Source: Selenomonadaceae bacterium
Lineage (GTDB): Bacteria > Bacillota > Negativicutes > Selenomonadales > Selenomonadaceae
DNA: 64,000 nt
Reading direction: 5' to 3'
NCBI GenBank assembly: GCA_017527075.1
Contig: JAFXQM010000008.1
Coordinates: 124,001-188,000 of the forward strand
Of the stretch, positions 32,813 through 41,755 are shown in pieces (the stretch's first letter is position 1; every line of letters starts with the position of its first letter). Below the pieces are notes generated by a model that was given only the letters and a program-made list of their open reading frames with translations, was not told where the DNA came from and searched no databases. The translations under genes and the position numbers were made by a program.

Positions 32813-34069
32813 TTACAAAGAGTAATCGAAATATTTATCGAAACGCTCATAAACTGCGACGCTCATGGTTTTCTTTTCCAGGTCGTAAACCACGCTGTGC
32901 GAGGTCACCCAAAGATGATTCGGGTTGTGCATTTTCGGGTCTTTCAGAATTTCCGTAATCTCTGCTTCGTTACTTTTCATTTCCGCGATTATTTCCGGAA
33001 TATGCTCTCTGTAGTTGCTGTAGTTGATTGGATTTTCGCCGACGGAGAAATGGTCGGAGAAACCGGTGTAAGGATTATCAAAATTTTCGCCGGGAGCATA
33101 TTCGCCGTCGAGTCTGTTTGTGTTGGTGTAACGGACGGACTGCATGAGCGTTTTCATCGTGTCCACGGAATTAACCGAGCCCATATTGTCTTTCAGCTTG
33201 CGATAACGTTCTATGCCCTCAGAATAATCTGCATAAACGTTGTTTGGAATATCGGCAAGGTGCAGATAAAAATTCGTCGAGATTTTTTCGTTCGGCATGA
33301 CAATCATTTTTTCGCCGTCGGGTTTGGTGTTGTCAAATTCCACGACATAACTTTTATCTTTATCGGTGATTAAAAAGTGAAGTTCGTAATTAGATTTTTG
33401 AAGTCCGTAAATGTCGGGAAGAGTGTCAATGATATCGATACTTTTCATTATCTCAACAGCTTCATCCGCGCTCGCCGCTCTGTCCAGCACATATCTGATA
33501 AGGCAGTATTGCGGAACTTCTTTTTTGCCGGGGTTGGTGTGCAATGTAAAGCCGCCCGCGTCGAGTGTGTTGACGACGTTACTTTCCATGGCAACGCCTT
33601 TTTCATTCATGCCGTCAAGCATGAAATGCGGAATAAGCTCTTTTACGTCTTCGTCGGTCAAGCCCGCGTCCAGCACGTCGCTGTTGAGCCACAACATTCC
33701 TCCGAACATTCCGACTGTAGCGTAACGCCCTTCTTTGCTCGTGGTTCTTACGACGATTTCAGCCGCGTCGCTCACGATAAAATCAAAGTTGCGCCCCAAA
33801 TAACCTCCCGTTGTGACGGCCGAACATGCTCCCGGAACAGCTGCATTGTTGTAACCTTTTTCGTACACCTTCACATAATCGTAATCGCTTTGGTATTCGT
33901 CGTAAGTCACTTCGTAGAGCTGGCTTGCCAATTTTTTTAACTCACCGTATTTCTCCGCGGTGGCTTTTTCGTCAACGGCTTTTTGTCCGCTGTCACTCCC
34001 GCCGCAACCGACGAGCAACATCATCACGCCGACCAACAGCAGACTTAAAAATTTTTTCCGAAATGTCAT
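32813..34069 (-). CDS. Lipoprotein of the choloylglycine/penicillin-V acylase (Ntn hydrolase) family
   Basis: This 418-aa protein has a lipobox (LLVGC, lipid Cys22). It has the linear-amide C-N hydrolase pattern: candidate nucleophile Cys82 in PGACSAVTTGG, followed by GRNFDF (Arg and Asp conserved in bile-salt hydrolases), MLDGMNEKGVAMESN, and the C-terminal VYDLEKKTMSVAVYE. Family members hydrolyse amides such as bile salts, penicillin V or N-acyl homoserine lactones; the substrate is not predictable. Normally the nucleophile becomes the N-terminus after removal of Met or a short propeptide. Here ~60 residues separate it from the lipid anchor, which would be lost if autoprocessing occurs. 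GAAGAGAGGATAATCTGA precedes the ATG. The gene is 21 bases after esterase 1, probably in one operon. Confidence 0.8.
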   Translation of the reverse strand: MTFRKKFLSLLLVGVMMLLVGCGGSDSGQKAVDEKATAEKYGELKKLASQLYEVTYDEYQSDYDYVKVYEKGYNNAAVPGACSAVTTGGYLGRNFDFIVSDAAEIVVRTTSKEGRYATVGMFGGMLWLNSDVLDAGLTDEDVKELIPHFMLDGMNEKGVAMESNVVNTLDAGGFTLHTNPGKKEVPQYCLIRYVLDRAASADEAVEIMKSIDIIDTLPDIYGLQKSNYELHFLITDKDKSYVVEFDNTKPDGEKMIVMPNEKISTNFYLHLADIPNNVYADYSEGIERYRKLKDNMGSVNSVDTMKTLMQSVRYTNTNRLDGEYAPGENFDNPYTGFSDHFSVGENPINYSNYREHIPEIIAEMKSNEAEITEILKDPKMHNPNHLWVTSHSVVYDLEKKTMSVAVYERFDKYFDYSL

Positions 34070-34090
34070 TCAGATTATCCTCTCTTCACT

Positions 34091-35671
34091 TCAACTTTCG
34101 TAGACGTAGCGCAGGGCGTTCAAGTTTTGCGTGTTCAAATCCTTGTGGCAGACGCAGCCTTTCGAGCTCAGTTCCATGGTCTGGCGGTCGGTGGCGGAAT
34201 ATTTTTTCCACTGCGGAATGAATTCGTTGTTCGGGTTGCCCGTCGCCGCGAACGCCGTCCACGACGCTTGAACTTGCCTGACGAGTTTCGGATTCGGATT
34301 CAGCAAAAGATCATCGAAAGGCTTATTGAACACGAACGACAACTCCAGCGAATGGAACGAGCCCAAATCTTCGCGCAGAGAAAGGTCGCTGAACAGGTAA
34401 TAGTACACGTCGTTGAACTTCGATTGATTTTCGGCATCCAGTTCTTGACCGACGCGCCAATCCACTTGATTTACGAAATCCCTGTAGTTTGTTTCGGTGT
34501 CGGGACGCCCGTTGAGCCATTTTTGATAAACTTCCGCGTCGGTGTGTGAAGTGAGCTTTCTGTATCTGCTCATGACGAGAGAAATTTTTTCGTGCGTTTC
34601 TTGGAAGGTTTTGAAATAATTTTCGTCATACAGCAGCCAGTAGCCCCATTCGTCGGCGTTGACGCCCGTCAAAAATTTAATTCTGCGCGCGTCGCCGTTT
34701 TTTATCGCGGTGAAAGGATCGCTCGGCAAAAATTTTCCGTCGCAAGCGGGAATGAAATCGGAGTGCGCAGTTTTAATCCGCATTTCAAAGAGCTTTACGT
34801 AAATATCTCTCAGCTCGGTGGAAGATTTTTTCATGAGGTCGCTCATCTTTTTCGTGCCGCTTAACCTCATAAAATCTTCCGTAAGTTTGGCGGCATGTTC
34901 CATATCGTGAACGAAGCGCGAAGAACCCGACTCCGGAATTGCTTTTTGGAACAAACCTCTGGCGGCGGGCGTGACAGTCAGCAAGAAACACGAAATGGAG
35001 CCGGCACTCTCGCCGAAAATCGTAATGTTGTCCGGGTTGCCGCCGAACGCCGAAATATTTTCCTTAACCCACTTCAACGCCGCGATTTGGTCTTGCAAAC
35101 CGAGATAACCGCTTCCCTCGTAGGAAGGGTCAATCGTTTCGAAGTGCATGAAGCCGAAAATGTTCAGCCGATAGTTGAAGCTGACGACAATGACATCACT
35201 CGACGCCGCGAGATTGTTTCCGTTGTAAAGCGGGTCAATGGTGCCGCCGTGCATGAAACTGCCGCCGTGAATGAAAACCATGACGGGCAAATTTTTCTTC
35301 TCGCTGCGTTTCCAAATGTTTATCGTCAGGCAATCTTCGCTTTGCACGTTTTTGGACGCGTTTTCAATCTCGTCGTCCTCTTGAATCGCCGACGCGCCGA
35401 ATTTTTTTGCATCGAAAGTTTTATTGGACGGCTTCAACGATTGGGGAGCCTGCCAACGAAGTTTGCCGACGGGCGGTTGCGCGTAGGGAATGCCCAGCCA
35501 AGTTTTGACTCCTTTTTCGTCGACGAAGCCGTTAAAAGTTCCGTAACGAGTTTTCACGGTGCAATTATCCGCCGCGAAGACTTTGTTGCCGAGCGGCAGA
35601 CCCGTCGCCGCCAGAGCCAGTGCCGTCATTGATGTCATCTTGATGAAGTCTCTGCGCGTTAAGTTTGACAT
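34091..35671 (-). CDS. Tat-exported type B carboxylesterase 1
   Basis: This 526-aa serine esterase has a twin-arginine signal (NLTRRDFIKMTSMTALAL, predicted cleavage near residue 33). It has the type B carboxylesterase/para-nitrobenzyl esterase fold: oxyanion loop VFIHGGSF (~133-140), nucleophile Ser222 in FGESAGS, acid in GVNADEWG, His in GSFHSLELSFVF. It hydrolyses ester bonds in the periplasm or outside; the substrate is unknown. I chose the ATG at 35671 (GGTGATATC upstream). A much longer frame beginning near 36049 runs antisense through the TnpB gene and is not real. It is the closest relative of esterase 4 (40159-41742). Its upstream junction is occupied by the TnpB element. Confidence 0.9.
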   Translation of the reverse strand: MSNLTRRDFIKMTSMTALALAATGLPLGNKVFAADNCTVKTRYGTFNGFVDEKGVKTWLGIPYAQPPVGKLRWQAPQSLKPSNKTFDAKKFGASAIQEDDEIENASKNVQSEDCLTINIWKRSEKKNLPVMVFIHGGSFMHGGTIDPLYNGNNLAASSDVIVVSFNYRLNIFGFMHFETIDPSYEGSGYLGLQDQIAALKWVKENISAFGGNPDNITIFGESAGSISCFLLTVTPAARGLFQKAIPESGSSRFVHDMEHAAKLTEDFMRLSGTKKMSDLMKKSSTELRDIYVKLFEMRIKTAHSDFIPACDGKFLPSDPFTAIKNGDARRIKFLTGVNADEWGYWLLYDENYFKTFQETHEKISLVMSRYRKLTSHTDAEVYQKWLNGRPDTETNYRDFVNQVDWRVGQELDAENQSKFNDVYYYLFSDLSLREDLGSFHSLELSFVFNKPFDDLLLNPNPKLVRQVQASWTAFAATGNPNNEFIPQWKKYSATDRQTMELSSKGCVCHKDLNTQNLNALRYVYES

Positions 35672-35770
35672 GATATCACCATAACTCGCCGCCGGAAGTT
35701 TGAAAGGCGGCGTGTACTTCCTTTCTGTTTGAAGTTTTGATACAATCCCCCGCCAAGGGAGGTGATTATC

Positions 35771-36877
35771 TTGCTCTATACTTTGAAAATCCGTTTGTAT
35801 CCGTCGCCCGAACAATCCGACCAACTTTTGAGAACCATGGCGCGTTTCAACGACGCTTGTAACGTCATCGGCAAAATTGCTTTTGAGAACAAAACCTTCA
35901 GCAAAACTATGTTGCAACGTCTGTGCTATTATCAAATTCGCAATCAATTCAAACTGTCGTCTCAAATGGTTGTCCGCGCCATTGCCAAAGTCTGTGAATC
36001 CTATTCCGCTAAAAACAAACGCGACAAGTTGCACACCTTCAAGCCGCACGGTGCGATTGTCTACGACGACAGGATATTGACGATTAAATCAATCGACACG
36101 GTATCAGTTTTGTCTCTTAACGGAAGGATTTTTATCCCGATGTCTGTTTGCGAATATCATGCGCGAATTTTAAATCATGTTCTCAAAGTTCGCGGACAAA
36201 CCGACTTGGGATACATCGACGGAAAATTTTATCTGTTCCTCGTTGCCGAACTGCCCGATAAACCCGAAAATATCCGCGAAGTTTTCTTGGGTGTTGATTT
36301 AGGCATTGCCAAAATCGCTACGACTTCCGACGGCAAATTTTATTCCGGCTCCAAAGTCAAGAATTTGCGTAAAAGGAATTTCAAATTGCGGCAGAAGTTG
36401 CAGGCTAAGGGCACGAAGTCAGCTAAGCGTTTGCTTAAACGTCGTCGCCGGAAAGAATCAAGATTTGCTACCGATGTCAATCATTGTATCTCGAAAAGAT
36501 TAGTTGAAGTCGCAAAAGGCACCCAACGCGCCATTGTCCTCGAAGACCTGAAAGGCATTCGTGAACGAGCAAAAAAAGGCGCGCGGAAAACGGTTTGTAA
36601 GACAATGCGACAAGCTCTGTCTTCATGGAGTTTTTATCAACTGCGTCAATTCATTGAGTACAAGGCGCGAGCGGCGGGAGTGTTGGTGATTTATGTTGAC
36701 CCGCGTAACACATCGCGCACTTGCTCAAAATGCGGACACGTTGATAAGAAAAGTCGAAGAGACCAAGAGCATTTTGTCTGTACGGCGTGCGAACATGCAC
36801 TAAATGCAGACATCAATGCCGCGTTGAATATTGCTCGGCGCGGGGCTGAAGTCATACAGCCGAACGCGGTGGCGTAA
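35771..36877 (+). CDS. tnpB: RNA-guided nuclease TnpB
   Basis: TnpB is the transposon-encoded RNA-guided DNA nuclease ancestral to Cas12. It uses an omega RNA made from the element's right end. The 368-aa protein has the N-terminal helical domain (TLKIRLYPSPEQSDQLL), the RuvC-like triad (Asp176 in GVDLGIAK, Glu258 in VLEDLKGI, Asp347 in NADINAALN) and a CxxC-x15-CxxC zinc ribbon (Cys318, 321, 337, 340). All are intact, so the protein is probably active. I chose TTG at 35771 because GGGAGGTGA lies six bases before it; GTG at 35762 overlaps that Shine-Dalgarno. An extended -10 (TGATACAAT) ends at 35746. Its codons differ little from those of its neighbours. Confidence 0.93.
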   Translation: MLYTLKIRLYPSPEQSDQLLRTMARFNDACNVIGKIAFENKTFSKTMLQRLCYYQIRNQFKLSSQMVVRAIAKVCESYSAKNKRDKLHTFKPHGAIVYDDRILTIKSIDTVSVLSLNGRIFIPMSVCEYHARILNHVLKVRGQTDLGYIDGKFYLFLVAELPDKPENIREVFLGVDLGIAKIATTSDGKFYSGSKVKNLRKRNFKLRQKLQAKGTKSAKRLLKRRRRKESRFATDVNHCISKRLVEVAKGTQRAIVLEDLKGIRERAKKGARKTVCKTMRQALSSWSFYQLRQFIEYKARAAGVLVIYVDPRNTSRTCSKCGHVDKKSRRDQEHFVCTACEHALNADINAALNIARRGAEVIQPNAVA

Positions 36878-36888
36878 GCTAACTGCAA

Positions 36889-36912
36889 GCCCCCGCCTTT
36901 AGGCGTGGGGTC
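36889..36912 (+). ncRNA. Right-end hairpin, 3' part of the presumed omega RNA scaffold
   Basis: CCCCCGCC (36890-36897) pairs with GGCGTGGGG (36902-36910), leaving a TTTA loop and one bulged T, directly after the tnpB stop. In TnpB systems the omega RNA covers the end of tnpB plus this hairpin, and its guide is the flanking DNA: here the end of esterase 2. The exact RNA boundaries are not visible. Confidence 0.55.
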
Positions 36913-36923
36913 TATGACTTCCT

Positions 36924-38504
36924 TTATCTTTCGTAGAGGTAGCGCAAGGCGTTCAGATTTTGCGTGTTCAAATCTTTGTGGCAGACGCAGCCTTTCGAGT
37001 TCAGCTCCATCGTCTGACGGTCGGCGGCAGAATATTTTTTCCAGTGCGGAATGAATTCGTTGTCGGGGTTGCCCGTCGCCGCGAACGCCGCCCATGACGC
37101 TTGAATCGCTTTCACGAGGTTGGGGTTCGGTGCAAAATCTTCAAACGGTATGTCGAAGGTGTACGGAAGGTCGAGAGCGTGGCACGCGCCCAAATTTTCA
37201 ATCGGAGCCGGCTCGGTGAACAGATAGAAGTAAACGTCGTCGAATTTCGATTGATATTCGGAGGACAACTCCTGCCCGACGCGCCAATCTGTCTGCGTCA
37301 CAAAATCTGCAAAGGCGTCGTCGGTATCGGGACGTCCGTTGAGCCACTTCCGATAAACTTCCTCAGGCTTTTGCGCTTTGTATCTTCTCAGGACGGGAGA
37401 AATTTTTGTCGGCTCTTTGCGGAACACTTCAAAGAAATTTTCGCCGCCCAGCAAGAACGCGCGCCACTCGTCGGCGGTCGTGCCCGTCAAAAATTTAACG
37501 CCGCGTGCCGCGCCGTCTTTGAGTGCCTTGAACGGGTCGCGCGGAATAAATTTTCCGTCGCACGTCGGCAAAAATTCTGCAATGTTGCTGCCGCCGTGAC
37601 TGTTTATGAGTTTCTCGTAAAGATATTTGAGTTCGAAGCCGGATTTCTTCATGAGGTCGCTGACTTTTTTCGCGCCGGTGAATGTCAGATACGTTTCTGC
37701 GAATTGCGCGGAAATGTCCGGCTCGTTATAAAAGTCAACGTGCCCTGACTGCGGAATTACTTTATGGAACAAACCTTTGGCGGCAGGAATAACCGTCAGC
37801 AACATCGTCGAAATGGAGCCGGCACTCTCGCCAAAAACCGTCATGTTGTCGGGGTCGCCGCCGAAGAGCTCGATATTTTCCTTAACCCACTTCAACGCCG
37901 CAACTTGGTCTTTGATTCCGAGATAACCGCTGTCCTCGAACGAAGAATCAATCGCGCCGAAGTTCATAAAGCCGAGAACGCCCAACCGATAATTCAAAGT
38001 GACGATAACGACATCTTGCGCCGCCACGAAGTTTGGACCGCTGTAAAGATCCTCGCTCGAATAACCGCTGACGAAAGCTCCGCCGTAAATGAAAACCATA
38101 ACGGGTTTATTTTTGCCCGTGCCGCGTGTGAAAATGTTGAGCGTCAAGCAGTCTTCGCCTTGCGGAGTTTCGTCGTCATCTTCCACGGGATTATCAACTT
38201 TGATGGCCGCCTGAATGGGTGACGCGCCGAATTTTTTTGCGTCGAAAGTTTTGTTGGAGGGGCTCAGAGGTTCGGGCGCGCGCCAGCGAAGTTTGCCGAC
38301 GGGCTGTTGAGCAAAGGGAATACCCAGCCATGCGCGAACGCCTTTTTCGTCGACAAAGCCGTTGAACGTGCCGTAACGAGTTTTGACAACGCAATCACTC
38401 GCCGCGAAAACTTTGCTGTCGGGCAGAAGACCAACCGTGTTGACCGCCAAGAAACTCAGCGCGGCAGTCTTGATGAATTCTCTGCGAGTTAAGTTTTGAA
38501 ACAT
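36924..38504 (-). CDS. Tat-exported type B carboxylesterase 2
   Basis: This 526-aa paralogue has the Tat signal MFQNLTRREFIKTAALSFLA. The catalytic elements are intact: VFIYGGAFVSG oxyanion loop, FGESAGS nucleophile, GTTADEWRAFL acid region and GACHALDLPYTF histidine region. Its central part diverges from the other copies (PVEDDDETPQGEDCLTLNIFTRG; YSSEDLYSGPNF), making it the most distinct of the five. The ATG at 38504 follows GAAAGGAAGTGAGGTT; the eight codons upstream lack a ribosome site. It has its own extended -10 promoter at 38527-38532 and is separated from esterase 3 by a terminator. Confidence 0.9.
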   Translation of the reverse strand: MFQNLTRREFIKTAALSFLAVNTVGLLPDSKVFAASDCVVKTRYGTFNGFVDEKGVRAWLGIPFAQQPVGKLRWRAPEPLSPSNKTFDAKKFGASPIQAAIKVDNPVEDDDETPQGEDCLTLNIFTRGTGKNKPVMVFIYGGAFVSGYSSEDLYSGPNFVAAQDVVIVTLNYRLGVLGFMNFGAIDSSFEDSGYLGIKDQVAALKWVKENIELFGGDPDNMTVFGESAGSISTMLLTVIPAAKGLFHKVIPQSGHVDFYNEPDISAQFAETYLTFTGAKKVSDLMKKSGFELKYLYEKLINSHGGSNIAEFLPTCDGKFIPRDPFKALKDGAARGVKFLTGTTADEWRAFLLGGENFFEVFRKEPTKISPVLRRYKAQKPEEVYRKWLNGRPDTDDAFADFVTQTDWRVGQELSSEYQSKFDDVYFYLFTEPAPIENLGACHALDLPYTFDIPFEDFAPNPNLVKAIQASWAAFAATGNPDNEFIPHWKKYSAADRQTMELNSKGCVCHKDLNTQNLNALRYLYER

Positions 38505-38526
38505 AACCTCACTTCCTTTCAATATC

Positions 38527-38532
38527 ATTATA
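38527..38532 (-). promoter_or_regulatory. Extended -10 promoter of esterase 2
   Basis: On the minus strand TGTTATAAT, a perfect TATAAT with TGn extension, 23 bases upstream of the ATG and just after the terminator of esterase 3. Confidence 0.6.
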
Positions 38533-38547
38533 ACATACGGATACCAT

Positions 38548-38575
38548 AAAAAAAAGCTCCGACATAAGTCGAGGC
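38548..38575 (-). terminator. Terminator of esterase 3
   Basis: On the minus strand GCCTCGAC pairs with GTCGGAGC (plus 38556-38563 with 38568-38575, one mismatch, one wobble), followed by eight T. It ends transcription of the esterase 5-4-3 run. Confidence 0.75.
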
Positions 38576-38591
38576 GATAAATTTTTTTTAC

Positions 38592-40145
38592 TCAGCTTTC
38601 GTAAACGTAACGCAGGGCGTTCAAGTTTTGCGTGTTCAAATCTTTGTGGCAGACGCAGCCTTTCGAGTTCAGCTCCATCGTCTGACGATTGTTGACGGAA
38701 TATTTTTCCCAGTGCGGAATGAATTCGTTGTCGGGGTTGCCCGTCGCCGCGAATGCCGCCCACGACGATTGAACTTGCTTGACGAGATTGGGCTTCGGAT
38801 TCGGCACAATGTGATCTCCCACATTGAAGGTGTACGGCAAATCGACGGCGTGGCACGAACGCAATTTTTCATTCGTCGACGGCTCGCTGAACAGATAAAA
38901 GTAAACGTCAGCGAACTTCGATTGATATTCCGCCGTCAACTCTTGACCGACGCGCCAATCCAACTGATTCACAAATTCTGCAAAACTTTCCACTGTATCG
39001 GGGCGATTTTTCAGCCATGATTTATAAATTTCCTCCGGAGTGCGCGAAGTATATTTCATCAAGGCATGAGAAAGATTTTTTGGCTCTGCGCGGAAGGCTT
39101 CAAAGAAATTGTCAAAGTAAAAAAACCAATAACGCCACTCGTCGGCGGTCGTGCCCGTCAAAAGTTTAATTCCGCGTGCGCCGCCGTCTTTTAGTGCCTT
39201 GAATGGGTCAAGCGGCAAAAATTTCCCGTCGAACGTCGGCACATAATCCATCTCCGTTGCCGTGCCGCGAGAATCCGAAACTTTTACGTAAAGTTGAAGA
39301 AGCTCGTCGGCAGATTTTTTCATCATGTCGCGCATCGACTTCGCGCCGCCCATTTCCATGTAAATTTCTGCCAACGGTGCTGAATATTCCGGCGTATTGT
39401 ACATGTACGAATTACCGGACTGCGGAATTGCTTTTTGGAAAAGATTTTTCGCCGCAGGCGTTACCGCGAGCAACATAACTGACACTGAGCCTGCGCTTTC
39501 TCCAAAAATCGTAATATTATCGGGATTTCCGCCGAATGTCGCGATATTTTCTTTAATCCACTGCAACGCGGCAACTTGGTCTTTAATTCCGAGATAACCG
39601 CTGTCCTCGAACGAAGAATCAATCGCGCCGAAGTTTACGAAGCCGAAAACGTTCAACCGATAGTTAATCGTGACGATTACAACGTCATGCGCCGCCGCAA
39701 AGTTGTTTCCGTTGTAAAGCGGATCAGCTGAACCGCCATTTTGAAAGCCGCCGCCGTGAATAAAGACCATGACGGGCAAATTCTTCTTTTCGCCGCGTGT
39801 CCAGATGTTTAAAGTCAAACAATCTTCGCTTTGCGGATTTACAGATGCGCCTTCATTCTCATCAATGTCTTGACAAGCAGTGAATCCGAATTTTTTCGCG
39901 TCGAAAGTTTTATTTGACGGCTTGAGCGGTTGAGGAGCTTGCCAGCGAAGTTTTCCGACGGGCGGTTGAGCAAAGGGAATCCCCAGCCAAGTTTTTACGC
40001 CTTTTTCGTCGACAAAGCCGTTAAAAGTTCCGTAGCGAGTTTTCACGGTGCAATCACTTGCCGCAAAAACGTTAATGGGCATCGCCATTGCCAACGCCGC
40101 CATTGAGGTTGCCTTGAGGAATTCTCTTCGCGTTAAGTTTGACAT
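38592..40145 (-). CDS. Tat-exported type B carboxylesterase 3
   Basis: This 517-aa copy has the shortest signal (NLTRREFLKATSMAALAMAMPINVFA). It shares FGFTACQDIDENEGASVNPQSEDC with esterase 5 (FGFTTCQEVDENEGASVNPQSEDC), while its signal region (EFLKATSMAALA) matches esterase 4, which suggests recombination within the array. Catalytic motifs FGESAGS, GTTADEWRYW and RSCHAVDLPYTF are present. The ATG at 40145 follows AAAGAGAGTGTTATT. The gap to esterase 4 is 13 bases, so it is co-transcribed with it. Confidence 0.9.
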   Translation of the reverse strand: MSNLTRREFLKATSMAALAMAMPINVFAASDCTVKTRYGTFNGFVDEKGVKTWLGIPFAQPPVGKLRWQAPQPLKPSNKTFDAKKFGFTACQDIDENEGASVNPQSEDCLTLNIWTRGEKKNLPVMVFIHGGGFQNGGSADPLYNGNNFAAAHDVVIVTINYRLNVFGFVNFGAIDSSFEDSGYLGIKDQVAALQWIKENIATFGGNPDNITIFGESAGSVSVMLLAVTPAAKNLFQKAIPQSGNSYMYNTPEYSAPLAEIYMEMGGAKSMRDMMKKSADELLQLYVKVSDSRGTATEMDYVPTFDGKFLPLDPFKALKDGGARGIKLLTGTTADEWRYWFFYFDNFFEAFRAEPKNLSHALMKYTSRTPEEIYKSWLKNRPDTVESFAEFVNQLDWRVGQELTAEYQSKFADVYFYLFSEPSTNEKLRSCHAVDLPYTFNVGDHIVPNPKPNLVKQVQSSWAAFAATGNPDNEFIPHWEKYSVNNRQTMELNSKGCVCHKDLNTQNLNALRYVYES

Positions 40146-40158
40146 AATAACACTCTCT

Positions 40159-41742
40159 TTAATTTTCGTAGACATAACGCAGGGCATTTAAGTTTTGATT
40201 GTTCAAATTTTTATGTAAGACGCAACCTTTCGAGTTCAGCTCCATTGTTTGGCGATTGCCGGCAGAATATTTTCCCCAGCGCGGAATAAATTCGTTGTTC
40301 GGGTTGCCGTTCGCCGCGAATGCCGTCCACGACGCTTGAATTTGTTTGACAAGTTTCGGATTCGGATTCAGTAAAAGGTCATCGAAAGGCTTATTGAACA
40401 CAAACGACAACTCCAGCGAATGGAACGAGCCCAAATCTTCGCGCAAAGAAAGGTCGCTGAACAGATAATAATACACGTCGTTAAATTTCGATTGATTTTC
40501 CGCATCCAGCTCTTGCCCGACGCGCCAATCCACTTGATTTACAAAATCCCTGTAGTTTGCTTCGGTGTCTTGTCGCCCATTGAGCCATTTTTGATAAACT
40601 TCCGCGTCGGTGTGCGAAGTGAGCTTTCTGTATCTGCTCATGACGAGAGAAATTTTTTCGTGAGTTTCTTGGAAGGTTTTAAAATAATTTTCGTCATACA
40701 GCAACCAGTAGCCCCATTCATCGGCATTGACGCCCGTTAAAAATTTAATTTCGCGCGCCGCGCCGTTTTTCATCGCGGTGAAAGGATCGCTTGGCAAAAA
40801 TTTTCCGTCGCAAGCCGGAATAAAATCAGAGTGAGCCGTTTTGATACGCATTTCAAAAAGTTTTACGTAAATATCTCTAAGCTCGACGGCTGATTTTTTC
40901 ATAAGGTCGCTCATTTTTCTCGTGCCGCTCAAATTCATAAAATCATCCGTAAGCTTGGCGGCATGCTCCATATCGTGAACGAAGCGCGAAGGTCCCGACT
41001 CCGGAATTGCTTTTTGGAATAAATTTTTAGCGGCAGGCGCGACCGAAAGCAACATACAAGAAATTGAGCCGGCACTTTCGCCGAAAATCGTAATGTTATC
41101 GGGATTGCCGCCGAATGCCGAAATATTTTCTTTAACCCACCTCAACGCCGCGATTTGGTCTTTCAAACCGAGATAGCCCGCGTCTTTTAACGATGAATCA
41201 ATCAGTTCGAAGTGCATAAAGCCGAAAATGTTCAGCCGATAATTGAAACTGACAACAATGACATCATTCGACGCCGCAAGATTATTTCCGTTATAAAGCG
41301 GGTCAATTGTGCCGCCGTGCATGAAACTTCCGCCGTGAATGAAAACCATGACGGGCAAATTTTTCTTGTCGCTGCGTTTCCAAATGTTGAGCGTCAAGCA
41401 ATCTTCGCTTTGCACGTTTTCAGAGGATTTTTCAAGTTCATCGTCCTCTTGAATGGCAGACGCGCCGAATTTTTTTGCGTCGAAAGTTTTATCGGACGGT
41501 TTCAAGGGTTGAGTAGCTTGCCAGCGAAGTTTTCCGACGGGCGGTTGAGCGTAGGGAATACCCAGCCAAGTTTTGACTCCTTGCTTGTCGACAAAGCCGT
41601 TAAAAGTTCCGTAACGAGTCTTAACCGTGCAATTATCCGCCGCAAAAACTTTTTCGTTGCCGAGCGGAAGACCCGTCGCCGCGAATGCAAGTGCCGCCAT
41701 TGAGGTTGCCTTGAGGAATTCTCTGCGCGTTAAGTTTGACAT
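40159..41742 (-). CDS. Tat-exported type B carboxylesterase 4
   Basis: This 527-aa protein is nearly a duplicate of esterase 1: both carry FIHGGSFMHGGTIDPLYNGNNLAAS, PAARGLF/PAAKNLF, and a long identical C-terminal half (SHTDAEVYQKWLNGR, GSFHSLELSFVFNKPFDD). Ser in FGESAGS and the Glu/His regions are intact. Its last residues have lost the HKD form (CVLHKNLNNQNLNALRYVYEN). Twin-arginine signal NLTRREFLKATSMAALAFAA. The ATG at 41742 is preceded by AAAGGGAGTGATTTT, 13 bases after esterase 5. Confidence 0.9.
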   Translation of the reverse strand: MSNLTRREFLKATSMAALAFAATGLPLGNEKVFAADNCTVKTRYGTFNGFVDKQGVKTWLGIPYAQPPVGKLRWQATQPLKPSDKTFDAKKFGASAIQEDDELEKSSENVQSEDCLTLNIWKRSDKKNLPVMVFIHGGSFMHGGTIDPLYNGNNLAASNDVIVVSFNYRLNIFGFMHFELIDSSLKDAGYLGLKDQIAALRWVKENISAFGGNPDNITIFGESAGSISCMLLSVAPAAKNLFQKAIPESGPSRFVHDMEHAAKLTDDFMNLSGTRKMSDLMKKSAVELRDIYVKLFEMRIKTAHSDFIPACDGKFLPSDPFTAMKNGAAREIKFLTGVNADEWGYWLLYDENYFKTFQETHEKISLVMSRYRKLTSHTDAEVYQKWLNGRQDTEANYRDFVNQVDWRVGQELDAENQSKFNDVYYYLFSDLSLREDLGSFHSLELSFVFNKPFDDLLLNPNPKLVKQIQASWTAFAANGNPNNEFIPRWGKYSAGNRQTMELNSKGCVLHKNLNNQNLNALRYVYEN

Positions 41743-41755
41743 AAAATCACTCCCT

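Larger units (their letters stand above)
35687..36912 (+). mobile_element. IS200/IS605-type TnpB-only element
   Basis: The element spans a left hairpin (CGCCGCC 35687-35693 with GGCGGCG 35706-35712), tnpB, and a right-end hairpin (36890-36910). Exact ends are not visible because these elements make no target duplication. There is no tnpA. It sits precisely in the gap between two tandem esterase genes without damaging either. Confidence 0.7.

Noticed and set aside
35672..36049. 126-codon N-terminal extension of esterase 1
   Set aside because: It is antisense to tnpB, and the Tat signal with a ribosome site at 35671 marks the true start.
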